From Citrobacter braakii (lineage in GTDB: Bacteria; Pseudomonadota; Gammaproteobacteria; Enterobacterales; Enterobacteriaceae), in the NCBI RefSeq assembly GCF_002075345.1, contig NZ_NAEW01000002.1:496001-560000 (forward strand): a stretch of DNA of 64,000 nucleotides. Reading direction: 5' to 3'. Positions 53,471-63,556 of this stretch are shown in pieces. Within the stretch, counting starts at the first letter, position 1. Each line of letters starts with the position of its first letter. Under the pieces are notes generated by a model that saw only the letters and a program-made list of their open reading frames with translations, was not told the origin of the DNA and made no database searches. The translations under genes and the position numbers were made by a program.

Positions 53471-54022
53471 ATGAAAAAGAAAACATCGCTCAGCGAGGAG
53501 GATCAGACGCTGTTTCGCCAGCTGATGACCGGCACGCGTAAAATTAAACAGGACACCATTGTTCACCGACCGCTACGTAAAAAAATTACCGAGGTTCCGG
53601 TTAAAAGGCTGCTGCAGGAACAAGCTGATGCCAGTCACTATTTCTCGGACGAGTTTCAGCCGCTGCTGAATACGGACGGCCCGGTAAGATATCTGCGTGC
53701 CGACGTCAGCCATTTCGAACTGAAGAAAATGCGCCGTGGCGATTACTCCCCGGAGCTGTTTCTCGATCTGCACGGGCTGACCCAGCAGCAGGCCAAACAG
53801 GAGTTAGGCGCGCTGATTGCCGCCTGTCGTCGTGAGCATGTGTTTTGCGCTTGCGTAATGCATGGTCACGGAAAACATATTCTTAAGCAGCAAACGCCGC
53901 TCTGGCTGGCGCAGCATCCGCACGTGATGGCCTTTCATCAAGCGCCAAAAGAGTACGGTGGCGACGCCGCGCTGCTGCTGCTGATTGAAGTGGAAGAGTG
54001 GCAACCGCCCGAACTTCCCTGA
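53471..54022 (+). CDS. smrB: Ribosome rescue endonuclease SmrB
   Basis: Smr-domain nuclease that cuts mRNA at collided ribosomes, feeding tmRNA rescue. It is 183 residues. The Smr domain covers about residues 95-175, with [15 protein letters not shown] and [11 protein letters not shown]. The N-terminal basic helix region binds the ribosome. A 166-nt divergent promoter region separates it from prmB. Confidence 0.95.
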   Translation: MKKKTSLSEEDQTLFRQLMTGTRKIKQDTIVHRPLRKKITEVPVKRLLQEQADASHYFSDEFQPLLNTDGPVRYLRADVSHFELKKMRRGDYSPELFLDLHGLTQQQAKQELGALIAACRREHVFCACVMHGHGKHILKQQTPLWLAQHPHVMAFHQAPKEYGGDAALLLLIEVEEWQPPELP

Positions 54023-54035
54023 TGCAGAAAAACAG

Positions 54036-54059
54036 AAAGAGCCGCATTTGCGGCTCTTT
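54036..54059 (+). terminator. Terminator of smrB
   Basis: AAAGAGCCGCA / TGCGGCTCTTT 11-bp stem with a 2-nt loop, 13 nt after the smrB stop. A half-REP-like stretch (CGGATGACGGC ... TTATCCG) follows before sixA. Confidence 0.85.
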
Positions 54060-54102
54060 GATTTTCCGGATGACGGCTGTGCCTTATCCGATTCCAGGCT
54101 TT

Positions 54103-54588
54103 TTAAATCGCTTTTGCCATTTTCAGGTTACACGGGCTCATCTGCCAGTTAAAAGTACCCTTCCCGCTCTCATCAAGCGTTACGCTGGCAATCGCTGATG
54201 TGGTAAACATCGGCGGTGTTTCGCCTGGGCAAAGTTCAGACACCAGATACCCCACTAAAGGTAAGTGAGAGATGACCAGCGCCGTGGCTATACCTTCATT
54301 GGCCAGAGCCTGTAAATAGGCGCTGACCAGACCGACATCGCCGCAGGGAGTCAGCTCCGGCAAAACATCCACACCGGTTGGCAGGTTCATACACTCCCCC
54401 ACCACATCCAGCGTTTGTTCGGCTCGTAGGAACGGGCTCACCAGAACACGTTCGATATCCACTTTTTGACCTTTCAGCCAGTTCGCCATCAGGCGAGATT
54501 CGTCACAACCACAGGAGGTTAAGGGACGAACCGAATCACTGGCGGCATCGAGGGCTGCGTCGCCGTGACGCATGATAAAAACTTGCAT
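54103..54588 (-). CDS. sixA: Phosphohistidine phosphatase SixA
   Basis: Histidine-phosphatase-fold protein dephosphorylating phospho-His in the ArcB HPt domain and in the nitrogen PTS (NPr). It is 161 residues. The catalytic RHG is at residues 7-9 (IMRHGDA), with the second His in VISHLPLVGYL. Monocistronic, downstream of the fadJ region on the same strand. Confidence 0.97.
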   Translation of the reverse strand: MQVFIMRHGDAALDAASDSVRPLTSCGCDESRLMANWLKGQKVDIERVLVSPFLRAEQTLDVVGECMNLPTGVDVLPELTPCGDVGLVSAYLQALANEGIATALVISHLPLVGYLVSELCPGETPPMFTTSAIASVTLDESGKGTFNWQMSPCNLKMAKAI

Positions 54589-54796
54589 ATTGCACCGCTT
54601 TTGTTAACCAGAATCACCGACACCTTTATCCACAGCCCCTATTGACCGTGGTAACGATGTGGTGGCCGGCATTGTGCCTTATCCATTCACCGAATGAAAC
54701 GCTGTTTTTTACCTCAACGGCGTAAGTATAGTCAATCTCTGTTTACATTTTGAGCGCGACCCATACATTCAGTGCGGATTCATCCTACCTTTGACC

Positions 54797-56944
54797 TCAT
54801 GAATTCAGGTCAGTTTCCCCATTACTCCAGAATCTTTCACCGCGTTCCGCCATCTGCAATAACTGCTCACACGGCGTAAACCGCGAGCCGTATTGCGTGG
54901 TCAGTCGTTGCAGAGCAGCAACCACTTCACCCGCGCCGAGCGAATCCATATACCGGAACGGGCCGCCGAGGAAGGGCGGAAAACCAATACCAAATACAGC
55001 GCCGATATCACCATCACGCGCGCTGCGGATAATCCTCTCATCAAAACAGCGTGCTGCTTCATTGAGCATTAACATGACGCACCGCTCGGCTATCTGCGCG
55101 GCGGTGAGTCGGCCCTGCCCCTGGACGCCAATAAGCGTATAAATTGCAGGGTCGACCTGTTTTTTGCTTTTACGCCCTTTCGCTCCATAAAGATAGAAAC
55201 CCCGACCATTTTTTCTACCTTTGCGATCGTCATTCAAAATTGAAGCAACAACATTTGCAGGCGCGCTAAAACGTTCTCCATATGCAGCCTCAAGCACTGG
55301 TATAATTTTAGTGCCCGTATCAATTCCGACCTCATCCAAAAGTTGGATTGGCCCGACCGGAAAACCAAACTTAACCAGCGCGGCGTCAATGGCTTCAACC
55401 CGCTCGCCTTCGGTCAGCATACGAATAGCTTCGTTAATGTATGGCGCTAAAATGCGGTTAACATAAAATCCGGCCTTATCTCTGACCACTATCGGCGTTT
55501 TGCCCTGCTTTTTCGCCAGTTTAACGGTTGTGGCAATTGTCTGCTCAGAGGTCGTGGCATGCGGGATAACCTCGACCAGCGGCATTTTTTCCACCGGGCT
55601 AAAGAAGTGCAAACCTATTACTTGTTGAGGCCTGGCAGCGTTCGCCGCAATATCGCCAATCGGCAAAGATGAGGTGTTAGAGGCAAAAATGGTATGAGAT
55701 GCGCAATTTTGCTCAACTTCTGCCACCATCTGTTGTTTTAACGCCAGATCTTCAAATACGGCTTCAATAACCAGATCGCGATGAGCGAAGCCACGGTAAT
55801 CGGTTGATCCCGAAATCAGCGCCAGCTGTTTATCACGCTCGCTGGCTTTGATATGACGGCGGCGAACCTTCGTTTCAAGCTGATCCCAGCTGTACTTCAG
55901 CGCGTGGTTGATTCCCTTGGCATTTATATCTTTGATACGCACTGGCAAGCCGCCTTTACAGGCCGTCACATAGGCAATACCGCCCCCCATCAGACCGCCG
56001 CCCAAAATGCCTACACTGTTTAGCGGGCCGGGCTTCACATCACTTCCGGGATCCTTTTTCACATCGGTGTTGGCAAAAAAGATGTGCCGCAGCGCCTGAG
56101 ACTGAGATGTCATCGCCAGTTCGCCAAACGCGCGGGCTTCGGCGTCGTAACCGCTGCTGCTGCCTTGCGCCAGGCCGGTTTCGATGACCTCAAGGATACG
56201 TTCTGTTGCAGGGTAGTTGCCCTGCGTTTTTTGCGCCGTCTTTTTACTGGCCATGCGGAATAACAGCGCCCGCCCCAGCGGCCCCGCTAGCACACGCTCT
56301 CGCACCGGCAGAGTTCGGTGTGCGGGACTGTCCTTTTTGGCCAGTTCTACGGCCGCTTCCAGCAAAATGGTATGCGGTACAACTTCATCCACTAAACCCA
56401 CTTTCAGCGCCTGTTTTGCGCGTAGTTGTTTTCCGGTGAGGATCATATCCAGCGCGGTACTGACGCCAATCAGACGGGGCAACCGCTGGGTACCGCCAGA
56501 GCCAGGCAGCAGACCAAGCTGCACTTCCGGTAAACCCAGTACGGTTTTAGCATCATCGGTACAAATACGATTGTGGCACGCCAGCGCCATCTCCAGGCCA
56601 CCGCCGAGACAGGCGCCATGAATTGCGGCGATAACGGGGATCGGCAAGGCATTAATTTCCGCCATAATCTGCTGCCCCTGGCGTGCCAGCGTTTCAGCTT
56701 CCTGCGCGCTGCGACAGCGACCAATCATGTTGATATCCGCCCCGGCAATGAAGTTATCGGGTTTCGCCGAAATGAACACCACGCCGCGTAATGCTTTGTT
56801 ATCGCGAATTTGTTTCAGAATGACCCGAACCTGGGAGGCAAATTCCGCCTTCAGGGTATTCATTTTCTCTCCGGGCACATCAATGGTGACAACAGCGACG
56901 TTATCCAGACGTACGTTTAGCGTAAAAGCCGATGCCATTTCCAT
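54797..56944 (-). CDS. fadJ: Fatty-acid oxidation complex subunit alpha FadJ (anaerobic)
   Basis: Multifunctional enoyl-CoA hydratase/3-hydroxyacyl-CoA dehydrogenase (plus epimerase/isomerase) of the anaerobic or sigma-E-type beta-oxidation complex with FadI. It is 715 residues. The crotonase domain (1-190; [15 protein letters not shown], catalytic Glu in [15 protein letters not shown]) is followed by the NAD domain ([15 protein letters not shown]) and the C-terminal HAD domain. It overlaps fadI by one base. Confidence 0.98.
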   Translation of the reverse strand: MEMASAFTLNVRLDNVAVVTIDVPGEKMNTLKAEFASQVRVILKQIRDNKALRGVVFISAKPDNFIAGADINMIGRCRSAQEAETLARQGQQIMAEINALPIPVIAAIHGACLGGGLEMALACHNRICTDDAKTVLGLPEVQLGLLPGSGGTQRLPRLIGVSTALDMILTGKQLRAKQALKVGLVDEVVPHTILLEAAVELAKKDSPAHRTLPVRERVLAGPLGRALLFRMASKKTAQKTQGNYPATERILEVIETGLAQGSSSGYDAEARAFGELAMTSQSQALRHIFFANTDVKKDPGSDVKPGPLNSVGILGGGLMGGGIAYVTACKGGLPVRIKDINAKGINHALKYSWDQLETKVRRRHIKASERDKQLALISGSTDYRGFAHRDLVIEAVFEDLALKQQMVAEVEQNCASHTIFASNTSSLPIGDIAANAARPQQVIGLHFFSPVEKMPLVEVIPHATTSEQTIATTVKLAKKQGKTPIVVRDKAGFYVNRILAPYINEAIRMLTEGERVEAIDAALVKFGFPVGPIQLLDEVGIDTGTKIIPVLEAAYGERFSAPANVVASILNDDRKGRKNGRGFYLYGAKGRKSKKQVDPAIYTLIGVQGQGRLTAAQIAERCVMLMLNEAARCFDERIIRSARDGDIGAVFGIGFPPFLGGPFRYMDSLGAGEVVAALQRLTTQYGSRFTPCEQLLQMAERGERFWSNGETDLNS

Positions 56945-58254
56945 TATTCCGCCTCCAGAACCATTGCCGCACCCAGACCACCTGCTGCACAGGCTGTCAC
57001 TAAACCAAAACCACCACCACGACGTCGTAACTCATGGAGAGTTTGGGTGATCATGCGAGCACCGGTGGCGGCGAAGGGGTGTCCATAGGCAATCGATCCG
57101 CCCAGCACATTAAATTTACTGTCATCGACCTCGCCCGTGGCATGCGCCCTGCCCAGCACTTCGCGGGCAAAACGTTCGCTACCCAGCAGTTGAAGATTCG
57201 CCAGCGTTTGTGCGGCAAATGCTTCATGCATATCGATCAGGGTTAAATCAGCCATGGTCAGACCCGCTCTCTCCAGGGCAAGCGGCGTTGACCACGCAGG
57301 CCCCAACAGCATGTCCTGCCAGACATCGATGGCGGTAAAGGCAAAACTACGCAGGTATCCCAGCGGCACCAGCCCCAACTCTTTCGCACGCGATTCCGTC
57401 ATCATAATTACGGCGGCTGCGCCGTCCGTTAGCGGGGTACTGTTCGCCGCGGTAACGGTGCCGTGCTTTCGGTCAAAAGCCGGACGCAGTTTGGCGTAAT
57501 CGGCCAGCGTAGAGTTACCGCGAATATTGTTATCTTCTGAAAAAGGATCTTTGAAAGGTGGCGCGTAGGTGGTCATCACCTCATCTGCCAGTTTGCCTTC
57601 AGACCACGCCTGAGCGGCGCGCTGATGAGAACGGTGCGCCAGGGCATCCTGTTGCTCTCGCGTAATCCCATAAGTTTTGGCCATTTGCTCGGCCGTATCC
57701 CCCATGCGTAAACCGGTGGAATACTCGGCGACGGCTGGCGGTACGGGCATCAGGTCACGTAAGCGCAGTCGGGAGAAAAGCTTAAGACGCTGACCGGTGG
57801 TCCGGGCCTTATTGACATCCACCAGCACCCGCGCCAGCTTTTTGCTAACGCCAATAGGCAGAACTGACGAGGAGTCCGCACCGCCGGCAATTCCTGCGCG
57901 AATAGTCCCCGCCATCAGGCTTTCCGCAACATTCGCCACCGCCTGGAAGCTGGTGGCGCAGGCTCGGCTTACGCTGTAGGCATCCGTGTGCACATTCATC
58001 CCGGTTCCCAGCACGATTTCACGAGCAATATTTGGGGCTTCGGGCATTTGCACCACCTGGCCAAAGACCAGTTGCTCAATCACATCAGCAGAAATTTCGC
58101 TGCGCGCCAGCAGCTCGCCAACGACCATTTTCCCCAAATCTACGGCGGGAATGCCATGAAACGCGGTTGCCTGGCGGGCAAATGGCGTACGCAATCCGCT
58201 TACGATGGCGATGCGATCGCCCTGGCGGGTAACCAGCGGTAAAGCCTGACTCAT
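56944..58254 (-). CDS. fadI: Acetyl-CoA acyltransferase FadI (3-ketoacyl-CoA thiolase)
   Basis: Thiolase partner of FadJ, cutting 3-ketoacyl-CoA to acetyl-CoA. It is 436 residues. The nucleophile Cys is in [14 protein letters not shown], with the His in MHEAFAAQ and the second Cys in [11 protein letters not shown]. First gene of fadIJ, with a FadR operator just upstream. Confidence 0.98.
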   Translation of the reverse strand: MSQALPLVTRQGDRIAIVSGLRTPFARQATAFHGIPAVDLGKMVVGELLARSEISADVIEQLVFGQVVQMPEAPNIAREIVLGTGMNVHTDAYSVSRACATSFQAVANVAESLMAGTIRAGIAGGADSSSVLPIGVSKKLARVLVDVNKARTTGQRLKLFSRLRLRDLMPVPPAVAEYSTGLRMGDTAEQMAKTYGITREQQDALAHRSHQRAAQAWSEGKLADEVMTTYAPPFKDPFSEDNNIRGNSTLADYAKLRPAFDRKHGTVTAANSTPLTDGAAAVIMMTESRAKELGLVPLGYLRSFAFTAIDVWQDMLLGPAWSTPLALERAGLTMADLTLIDMHEAFAAQTLANLQLLGSERFAREVLGRAHATGEVDDSKFNVLGGSIAYGHPFAATGARMITQTLHELRRRGGGFGLVTACAAGGLGAAMVLEAE

Positions 58255-58280
58255 AACACTCCCCTGTAAAAAATAAAAAT

Positions 58281-58297
58281 AAGTGGTCTGACCTGAT
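58281..58297 (-). promoter_or_regulatory. FadR operator of fadIJ
   Basis: AAGTGGTCTGACCTGAT fits the FadR core TGGTCNGACC exactly, 27 nt upstream of fadI. It predicts repression relieved by long-chain acyl-CoA. Confidence 0.88.
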
Positions 58298-58386
58298 CAC
58301 AGTCTTAACCAATTTTTTACATTTAGCCAAGCAGGGAGAAAAGAAAGTGGGAGCTAAGACACAGTGAATAATCACTGACAGTGACG

Positions 58387-58420
58387 AAAAAGCCCTTGCT
58401 ACCGGGTAACAAGGGCTTTT
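58387..58420 (-). terminator. Terminator of yfcZ
   Basis: AAAAGCCCTTG / CAAGGGCTTTT 11-bp stem with a 12-nt loop, 10 nt past the yfcZ stop, with T runs on both sides. Confidence 0.88.
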
Positions 58421-58430
58421 AAAGAAGGGA

Positions 58431-58715
58431 TTAACGCAGACCCAGTTGGAAGATCAGCGTTTCAGCTTCACAGGCAAAAACAAAGTCGATATCCAGACGC
58501 ACACCTTCAGACTCTTCAGTAAAGGTCGAGGTGATTTGGCAAGGCTCAGATTCCACGCCACGCGCCTTCTCAGTCAGAGCGGCCAGCGTTTCTTCTGCCT
58601 CTGCACGATTCGCGAACACACGGCTGTATGACGCGGTGCAATCGGAGTTGTCCATGATGGTGCCAACATCCATACAGCAGCAAACCGGGGTTTCATCAGC
58701 ACTGCATTTACTCAT
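58431..58715 (-). CDS. yfcZ: YfcZ/YiiS family protein
   Basis: Conserved 94-residue cytoplasmic protein of unknown function (DUF406). It has a Cys cluster near the N-terminus (CSADETPVCCCMDVG) suggestive of metal binding or redox, but this is unproven. The start MSKCSADE is chosen by homology; the upstream ATG eight codons earlier adds an unrelated basic stretch. It lies between fadI and fadL in all close relatives. Confidence 0.92.
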   Translation of the reverse strand: MSKCSADETPVCCCMDVGTIMDNSDCTASYSRVFANRAEAEETLAALTEKARGVESEPCQITSTFTEESEGVRLDIDFVFACEAETLIFQLGLR

Positions 58716-58960
58716 TGTAGATTTCCTCTGTATTCGCACCTGTGGTGCCAGATAAACGATGGGGATATTTTACGCTCCCATTATTCGCCTCTCCAGTCGT
58801 TAATTGTATGAAATGGGATAAGTGACCGAAATCACACTTAAAAATGATCTAAAACAAAAATCACCCAAACAGGTGAGTGTGCATACCCGCAATTTTGCCA
58901 GCTGGATCGCGTTTCTGAGATCAGAATTGAAAATATTTATAAACATACTTGCAACATTTC

Positions 58961-58977
58961 ATCTGGTCAGACCTATA
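58961..58977 (+). promoter_or_regulatory. FadR operator 1 of fadL
   Basis: ATCTGGTCAGACCTATA matches the upstream FadR site of E. coli fadL with the core TGGTCNGACC intact. Confidence 0.88.
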
Positions 58978-58984
58978 CTCTCGG

Positions 58985-59001
58985 CACTGGTCTGATTTCT
59001 A
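58985..59001 (+). promoter_or_regulatory. FadR operator 2 of fadL
   Basis: CACTGGTCTGATTTCTA is a half-conserved FadR site 24 nt downstream of the first, as in the tandem operators of E. coli fadL. Confidence 0.75.
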
Positions 59002-59086
59002 AGTTGTACCTCAGACCCTACACTTCGCGCTCCTGTTACGGTATGTAACATTGTTTGTATAAAAATAAATCAATGAGGTTATGGTC

Positions 59087-60367
59087 ATGAGCCAGAAAAC
59101 CCTGTTTACAAAGTCTGCTCTCGCAGTCGCAGTGGCAATTATCTCCACACAGGCCTGGTCTGCAGGCTTTCAGTTAAACGAATTTTCTTCCTCTGGCCTT
59201 GGCCGGGCATATTCGGGTGAAGGCGCTATTGCAGATGATGCAGGTAACGCCAGTCGTAACCCGGCGCTGATTATGATGTTTGACCGCCCTACTTTTTCAG
59301 CGGGTGCGGTGTATATCGATCCAGACGTGAATATTTCCGGTAAATCGCCATACACCGGTCGCAGCACCGATGCGGACAACATCGCGCCTACGGCGTGGGT
59401 TCCCAATGCTCACTTCGTGATGCCGATCAATGAACAGTTTGGTTGGGGGGCTTCTGTCACGTCAAACTATGGCCTGGCAACCGAATTTAACGACAGCTAC
59501 ATCGTCGGCGAATACGGCGGGAAGACCGATCTTAAAACGGTCAACCTGAACCTGAGCGGTGCCTACCGTCTGAATGATAGCTGGAGCTTTGGCGTTGGTT
59601 TTAATGCCGTCTATGCCGATGCAAAAATTGAGCGTTATTCCGGTGAACAAACTGCTGCATTGCCAAAAGTCAGCCAGAAAATTGCCAGCCTGAAAGGCGA
59701 CGAATGGGGTTACGGCTGGAACGCCGGTATTTTGTACGAGCTGGATAAAAATAACCGCTACGGTTTAACGTATCGGTCTGAAGTCAAAATCGACTTCGAT
59801 GGCGATTACAAGAGCGGCATCCGCACCCAGGCCAACGCGTTACCTGGCGCAGGCACGGTGTTCCCTTGGGGAACCACCAACGCCACCGTCCCAGGTTCTC
59901 TGACGCTTAACCTGCCGGAAATGTGGGAACTGTCGGGTTACAACCGCGTTGCACCACAGTGGGCTATTCACTACAGCATGGCTTACACCAGTTGGAGTCA
60001 GTTCCAGGAGCTGAAAGCAACCGGCACCAACGGGCAGACGCTGTTCTATAAAGAAGAAGGGTTCAAAGATTCTTACCGCATCGCGCTGGGTACGACTTAT
60101 TACATGGATAAAAGCTGGACCTTCCGTACCGGTATCGCCTATGACGATAGCCCGGTTCCTGCGAGCAAGCGTTCCATCTCCATTCCGGACCAGGACCGTC
60201 TGTGGCTGAGTGCGGGTACCACTTACGCCTTCAATGATGACGCGTCCATTGACGTAGGCGTTTCTTATATGCACGGCCAGAAAGTGACCGTCAAAGAAGG
60301 CCCATATACTTTCGATTCTGAAGGTAAAGCCTGGCTGTTCGGTACCAACTTCAACTACGCATTCTGA
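59087..60367 (+). CDS. fadL: Long-chain fatty acid outer-membrane transporter FadL
   Basis: 14-stranded outer-membrane barrel importing long-chain fatty acids by lateral diffusion; a T2-phage receptor in E. coli. It is 426 residues from the second ATG (MSQKT...), chosen because GAGG lies 8 nt before it but only 2 nt before the ATG at 59081. The signal peptide ends in AWS-AGF. The hatch [17 protein letters not shown] is conserved. It is about 20 residues shorter than E. coli FadL, mostly through a reduced extracellular loop around residues 180-200. It ends with aromatic Phe. Confidence 0.96.
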   Translation: MSQKTLFTKSALAVAVAIISTQAWSAGFQLNEFSSSGLGRAYSGEGAIADDAGNASRNPALIMMFDRPTFSAGAVYIDPDVNISGKSPYTGRSTDADNIAPTAWVPNAHFVMPINEQFGWGASVTSNYGLATEFNDSYIVGEYGGKTDLKTVNLNLSGAYRLNDSWSFGVGFNAVYADAKIERYSGEQTAALPKVSQKIASLKGDEWGYGWNAGILYELDKNNRYGLTYRSEVKIDFDGDYKSGIRTQANALPGAGTVFPWGTTNATVPGSLTLNLPEMWELSGYNRVAPQWAIHYSMAYTSWSQFQELKATGTNGQTLFYKEEGFKDSYRIALGTTYYMDKSWTFRTGIAYDDSPVPASKRSISIPDQDRLWLSAGTTYAFNDDASIDVGVSYMHGQKVTVKEGPYTFDSEGKAWLFGTNFNYAF

Positions 60368-60381
60368 TTTTCTTCAGATAT

Positions 60382-60412
60382 AAAAAAGGTGAGCTTTTTA
60401 GCTCACCTTTTT
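60382..60412. terminator. Bidirectional terminator between fadL and mlaA
   Basis: AAAAAAGGTGAGC / GCTCACCTTTTT stem with a 6-nt loop between two convergent genes, flanked by A and T runs. Confidence 0.92.
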
Positions 60413-60426
60413 ATTTTCATCCTTCC

Positions 60427-61182
60427 TTACTCGGAATCGATCTCTTTTAAATCGTCCTGAATATCTTTCGCGTTCGGGTTTTCTTCTGGTTTGAGTTTCC
60501 CACCGTTCGCAATAAAGTCATGACGCTGGAAGTAAGCTTCTCGCACCATGATGTAAGGGTCGGAAGACTGACGCAGCAGACCGTCGGAATCAAGCAGTTG
60601 CGCGCGGGTTTCAATCCCTTCAACCGTCCATTTACCTATCGACAACGGCCAGGTCAGCCAGGACAGTACCGGATACAGCGTATCCACCATGTCGCCGCCA
60701 TCATCACGCAGCGTGAAGCTGCCGTAGAATGGAAGCTGCATATACGGTCCGTAACCAACGTCATAGTGGCCTAACGTACTACCAAAACGGTGTGGTTCAA
60801 CGCGCTGTAACTTCGGATTAGCCATACCCGCCACGTCGATAAATCCGCCCATACCTAACAGGGTGTTCAGGAAGAAACGGGTGAAGTGCACCATCCCCTG
60901 ATAGGGGTCGCCTTGCAGGAAGTAGTTGACCATCACGGCCGGCTCTTCAAGGTTGCCGGTAAAATTGCTCAAACCGTTACGCGCCGGCTGCGGGACATAA
61001 TCACGCCAGGCAACTGCCACCGGTCGAACAACGTATGGATCTAAAACATTAAAGTTGAAGTTGTACATGGTGCGGTTGAACCCTTCAAATGGGTCCGAAC
61101 GCCCCTGCTGTTCAGTACCAGAGCTCGCACACCCCACCAAAAGTGTGGTTCCCAGCGCAAGCGCCGACAGGCGAAGCTTCAT
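60427..61182 (-). CDS. mlaA: Phospholipid-binding lipoprotein MlaA (VacJ)
   Basis: Outer-membrane lipoprotein of the Mla system that removes mislocalised phospholipids from the outer leaflet together with OmpC/OmpF and passes them to MlaC. It is 251 residues. The signal peptide ends in the lipobox LVGC with Cys18. The ring-shaped body motif is SDPFEGFNRTMYNFN. I start at MKLRLSALALG; the 32 preceding codons in frame do not match. Confidence 0.96.
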   Translation of the reverse strand: MKLRLSALALGTTLLVGCASSGTEQQGRSDPFEGFNRTMYNFNFNVLDPYVVRPVAVAWRDYVPQPARNGLSNFTGNLEEPAVMVNYFLQGDPYQGMVHFTRFFLNTLLGMGGFIDVAGMANPKLQRVEPHRFGSTLGHYDVGYGPYMQLPFYGSFTLRDDGGDMVDTLYPVLSWLTWPLSIGKWTVEGIETRAQLLDSDGLLRQSSDPYIMVREAYFQRHDFIANGGKLKPEENPNAKDIQDDLKEIDSE

Positions 61183-61470
61183 AAGTGTCTCCCTGTGTAT
61201 TATGGCTATCGCTGATTGCCATCCATGACGGAACGATGACGTATCCGCCTGTTTAGATGTGAGCGATTGTAACAGCACGTCAAATGATGTCTATATACCC
61301 TGTGTTACTGATTTGATCATAGCCTGGTAATGCGTACTCCGCGGCGGCTCTATTCTAGCTACCCCAATAAAAACAAACGTTACCATTTTTGCTATCTCAG
61401 ACTTTCTCCCGCTGATTTTCGGACAAAAGCCGCTACGCTTTAGCAATACGTGCTAATTCAGGATTCGGCT

Positions 61471-62412
61471 ATGAATGACATTGAGAACGAAAAGATTGAT
61501 CGGCACAGCGACGAACTCCAGGTCGACAGTGACGAAAAGCTAGAGGGTAAAAAGATTGAGGTCGATGAGGACAGACTCCCCTCCCGCGCCATGGCGATCC
61601 ATGAACATATCCGCCAGGATGGGGAGAAAGAAATGGAGCGCGACGCGATGGCGCTACTGTGGTCAGCCATCGCTGCGGGACTCTCGATGGGCGCCTCGCT
61701 ACTGGCTAAAGGAATTTTTCATGTGCAACTGGAAGGTGTGCCTGGGGGATTTTTGCTGGAGAACCTCGGTTATACCTTCGGCTTTATAATTGTCATTATG
61801 GCCCGCCAGCAACTGTTTACCGAAAATACCGTCACCGCCGTCCTGCCGGTAATGCAAAACCCTACGCTCGGCAATTTTGGCCTGCTGATGCGCCTGTGGA
61901 GCGTGGTTCTGCTGGGTAATATTATTGGCACCGGGGTTGCCGCATGGGCGTTTGAGCATATGCCGATTTTTGATGAAGAAACCCGCGATGCTTTTGTCAA
62001 AATCGGCATGGATGTGATGAAAAACACGCCAACGGAGATGTTTTCCAACGCCATCATTTCTGGCTGGTTAATTGCCACAATGGTATGGATGTTTCCCGCC
62101 GCCGGTGCGGCAAAGATTGTGGTTATTATTCTGATGACCTGGCTGATTGCGCTGGGCGATACCACGCACATCGTCGTCGGTTCGGTGGAAATTCTCTATC
62201 TGGTCTTTAATGGCACGCTGCACTGGAGTGATTTTTTCTGGCCCTTTGCGCTACCAACGCTCGCCGGAAATATCTGTGGCGGAACGTTTATCTTCGCGCT
62301 GATGAGCCACGCGCAAATCCGCAATGATATGAGCAATAAACGCAAAGAAGAAGCCAGGTTGCAAGCCAGGCGGGATGAGCAAAAGCAGAAAAACCAGAAA
62401 AAACAGGCTTGA
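61471..62412 (+). CDS. yfdC: Formate/nitrite-transporter family protein YfdC
   Basis: FNT-family channel-like inner-membrane protein with six helices; substrate unproven. It is 313 residues. A charged cytoplasmic N-terminus (1-65, rich in Glu/Asp/Lys) precedes the first helix (ALLWSAIAAGLSMGASLLAKG). The Lys/Gln-rich C-terminal tail ends the protein. The ATG at 61471 has AGGA 7 nt upstream; an ATG 21 nt earlier lacks a site. Confidence 0.93.
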   Translation: MNDIENEKIDRHSDELQVDSDEKLEGKKIEVDEDRLPSRAMAIHEHIRQDGEKEMERDAMALLWSAIAAGLSMGASLLAKGIFHVQLEGVPGGFLLENLGYTFGFIIVIMARQQLFTENTVTAVLPVMQNPTLGNFGLLMRLWSVVLLGNIIGTGVAAWAFEHMPIFDEETRDAFVKIGMDVMKNTPTEMFSNAIISGWLIATMVWMFPAAGAAKIVVIILMTWLIALGDTTHIVVGSVEILYLVFNGTLHWSDFFWPFALPTLAGNICGGTFIFALMSHAQIRNDMSNKRKEEARLQARRDEQKQKNQKKQA

Positions 62413-62447
62413 ATGGTGACGGTTTGAGCAGTTGGGCGGCCTGAGGC

Positions 62448-62476
62448 TTACCGTTGTGAGTAAAAAACGCTATACT
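62448..62476 (+). promoter_or_regulatory. argW promoter
   Basis: TTACCG (-35) and TATACT (-10) are separated by 17 nt, ending 11 nt before the tRNA gene. Confidence 0.7.
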
Positions 62477-62487
62477 CGTGCCGCTTC

Positions 62488-62559
62488 GTCCCCTTAGTTA
62501 AATGGATATAACGAGCCCCTCCTAAGGGCTAGTTGCAGGTTCGATTCCTGCAGGGGACA
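62488..62559 (+). tRNA. argW: tRNA-Arg (anticodon CCT)
   Basis: Full cloverleaf: acceptor GTCCCCT/AGGGGAC, D stem GTTA/TAAC, anticodon stem AGCCC/GGGCT with loop CTCCTAA (anticodon CCT at 62521-62523), T stem GCAGG/CCTGC with loop TTCGATT, discriminator A at 62559. It reads rare AGG arginine codons. The genomic sequence after the discriminator is CTTTT, so the 3' CCA is not encoded, unlike E. coli argW. This tRNA is a known prophage attachment site. Confidence 0.97.
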
Positions 62560-62606
62560 CTTTTAATTAAATGCATCCGGCTAAATCCTTTCATTTACCT
62601 GTCAGT

Positions 62607-63302
62607 TCATCCCTGAGCCAGGCGATAAAACGGCACATTCCTCACCGTTGCAGTAAGATTATCGGACACCATTGTCTGCTCAGTAGCTATCCGCATCCCT
62701 GATTTTCTCAGCCTCAGTACGTCAGCAGCAATACGTTGGCTGCCAAACCAGAAAAGCCCGTCCAAAGCAGTGACATCAAGGCCTGATTCCAGTGCCAGCT
62801 TCAGACGCTCACGCGGTGCTTTCACCGTTTTAGCAATTTGCTGATATGGCGCTTCGCTTGAACCTGCACGATTAATGCGTCGAATACGATGCGACAGGCG
62901 GTACTGAAATTCATCCGGTATCCCGCAGAGACTCGCTTTCAGGCTGTAAACACAACCAAAGCGTTTGCCGTTAAAGATTACGTTTTTCTGACTAAGCTGT
63001 AGCTCTTCACGAACGCTGGCAATCAGTTGCGGGGTACGGAGTAATAACAAACGGAAAGGCAGCTCAAAGCTGGTCACATAGTCCACATTCAATAAAGCAA
63101 TACGCAGACGCTCTTCCGGACCCGCCTTCATTTCCCGACATTCAGCAATAACATCAGCCCACTGGCCAGCCAGACGGGAACTTTCAGTCGCCTCAGTAAA
63201 GCTGTATTTTTCAGTCTGATAATCAATACGTTCGGTCACTCGGAATTCCCTTCTGGCCACATCTCGGTATTGGTTGCTCACTTTACCAGCGACAGACTGC
63301 AA
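62607..63302 (-). CDS. Protein of unknown function with tandem helix-turn-helix-like units
   Basis: I do not recognise a named family with confidence. 231 residues read from a TTG at 63302. Two similar halves are visible: AGPEERLRIALLNVDYVTS and KAPRERLKLALESGLDVTA, each followed by a hydrophobic stretch and a predicted winged-helix-like segment (LIASVREELQLSQKN; IAADVLRLRKSGMRIATEQ). This suggests a DNA-binding accessory protein. The frame stays open 18 codons upstream to a TGA at 63357-63359, and no ATG occurs there. An ATG at 63360 opens another frame, so the true start may be frameshifted. It lies next to argW, consistent with an acquired region. Confidence 0.6.
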   Translation of the reverse strand: MQSVAGKVSNQYRDVARREFRVTERIDYQTEKYSFTEATESSRLAGQWADVIAECREMKAGPEERLRIALLNVDYVTSFELPFRLLLLRTPQLIASVREELQLSQKNVIFNGKRFGCVYSLKASLCGIPDEFQYRLSHRIRRINRAGSSEAPYQQIAKTVKAPRERLKLALESGLDVTALDGLFWFGSQRIAADVLRLRKSGMRIATEQTMVSDNLTATVRNVPFYRLAQG

Positions 63303-63556
63303 CCGGAAGCCTGCGAGTATGGTCAGTGGAATGATAGAAACTTCTGCGGAAACGCTTCATTTATTGATAAATCAATCATTAAAAATATATTTTGACTAAA
63401 ATCAATTAACCAAAATTATGGTTATTGAAGTATAGCCATGATTAATCTTTAGCCAGTTTGTCAGGAATAAGTTCTCCATAAACAGGCTGATTAATACCGG
63501 TAATGAGAAACATTATCGGAAATGATTCATCACTCAGAAAAAAGGAATTTATTCAT

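Larger units (their letters stand above)
58716..59086 (+). promoter_or_regulatory. fadL promoter region with CRP-like site
   Basis: This 371-bp divergent region contains a CRP-like palindrome at 58821-58836 (AGTGA-N6-TCACA, one base from consensus) and two FadR operators (listed separately). In E. coli fadL is activated by CRP and repressed by FadR. No gene is seen. The CRP assignment is by match only. Confidence 0.6.
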
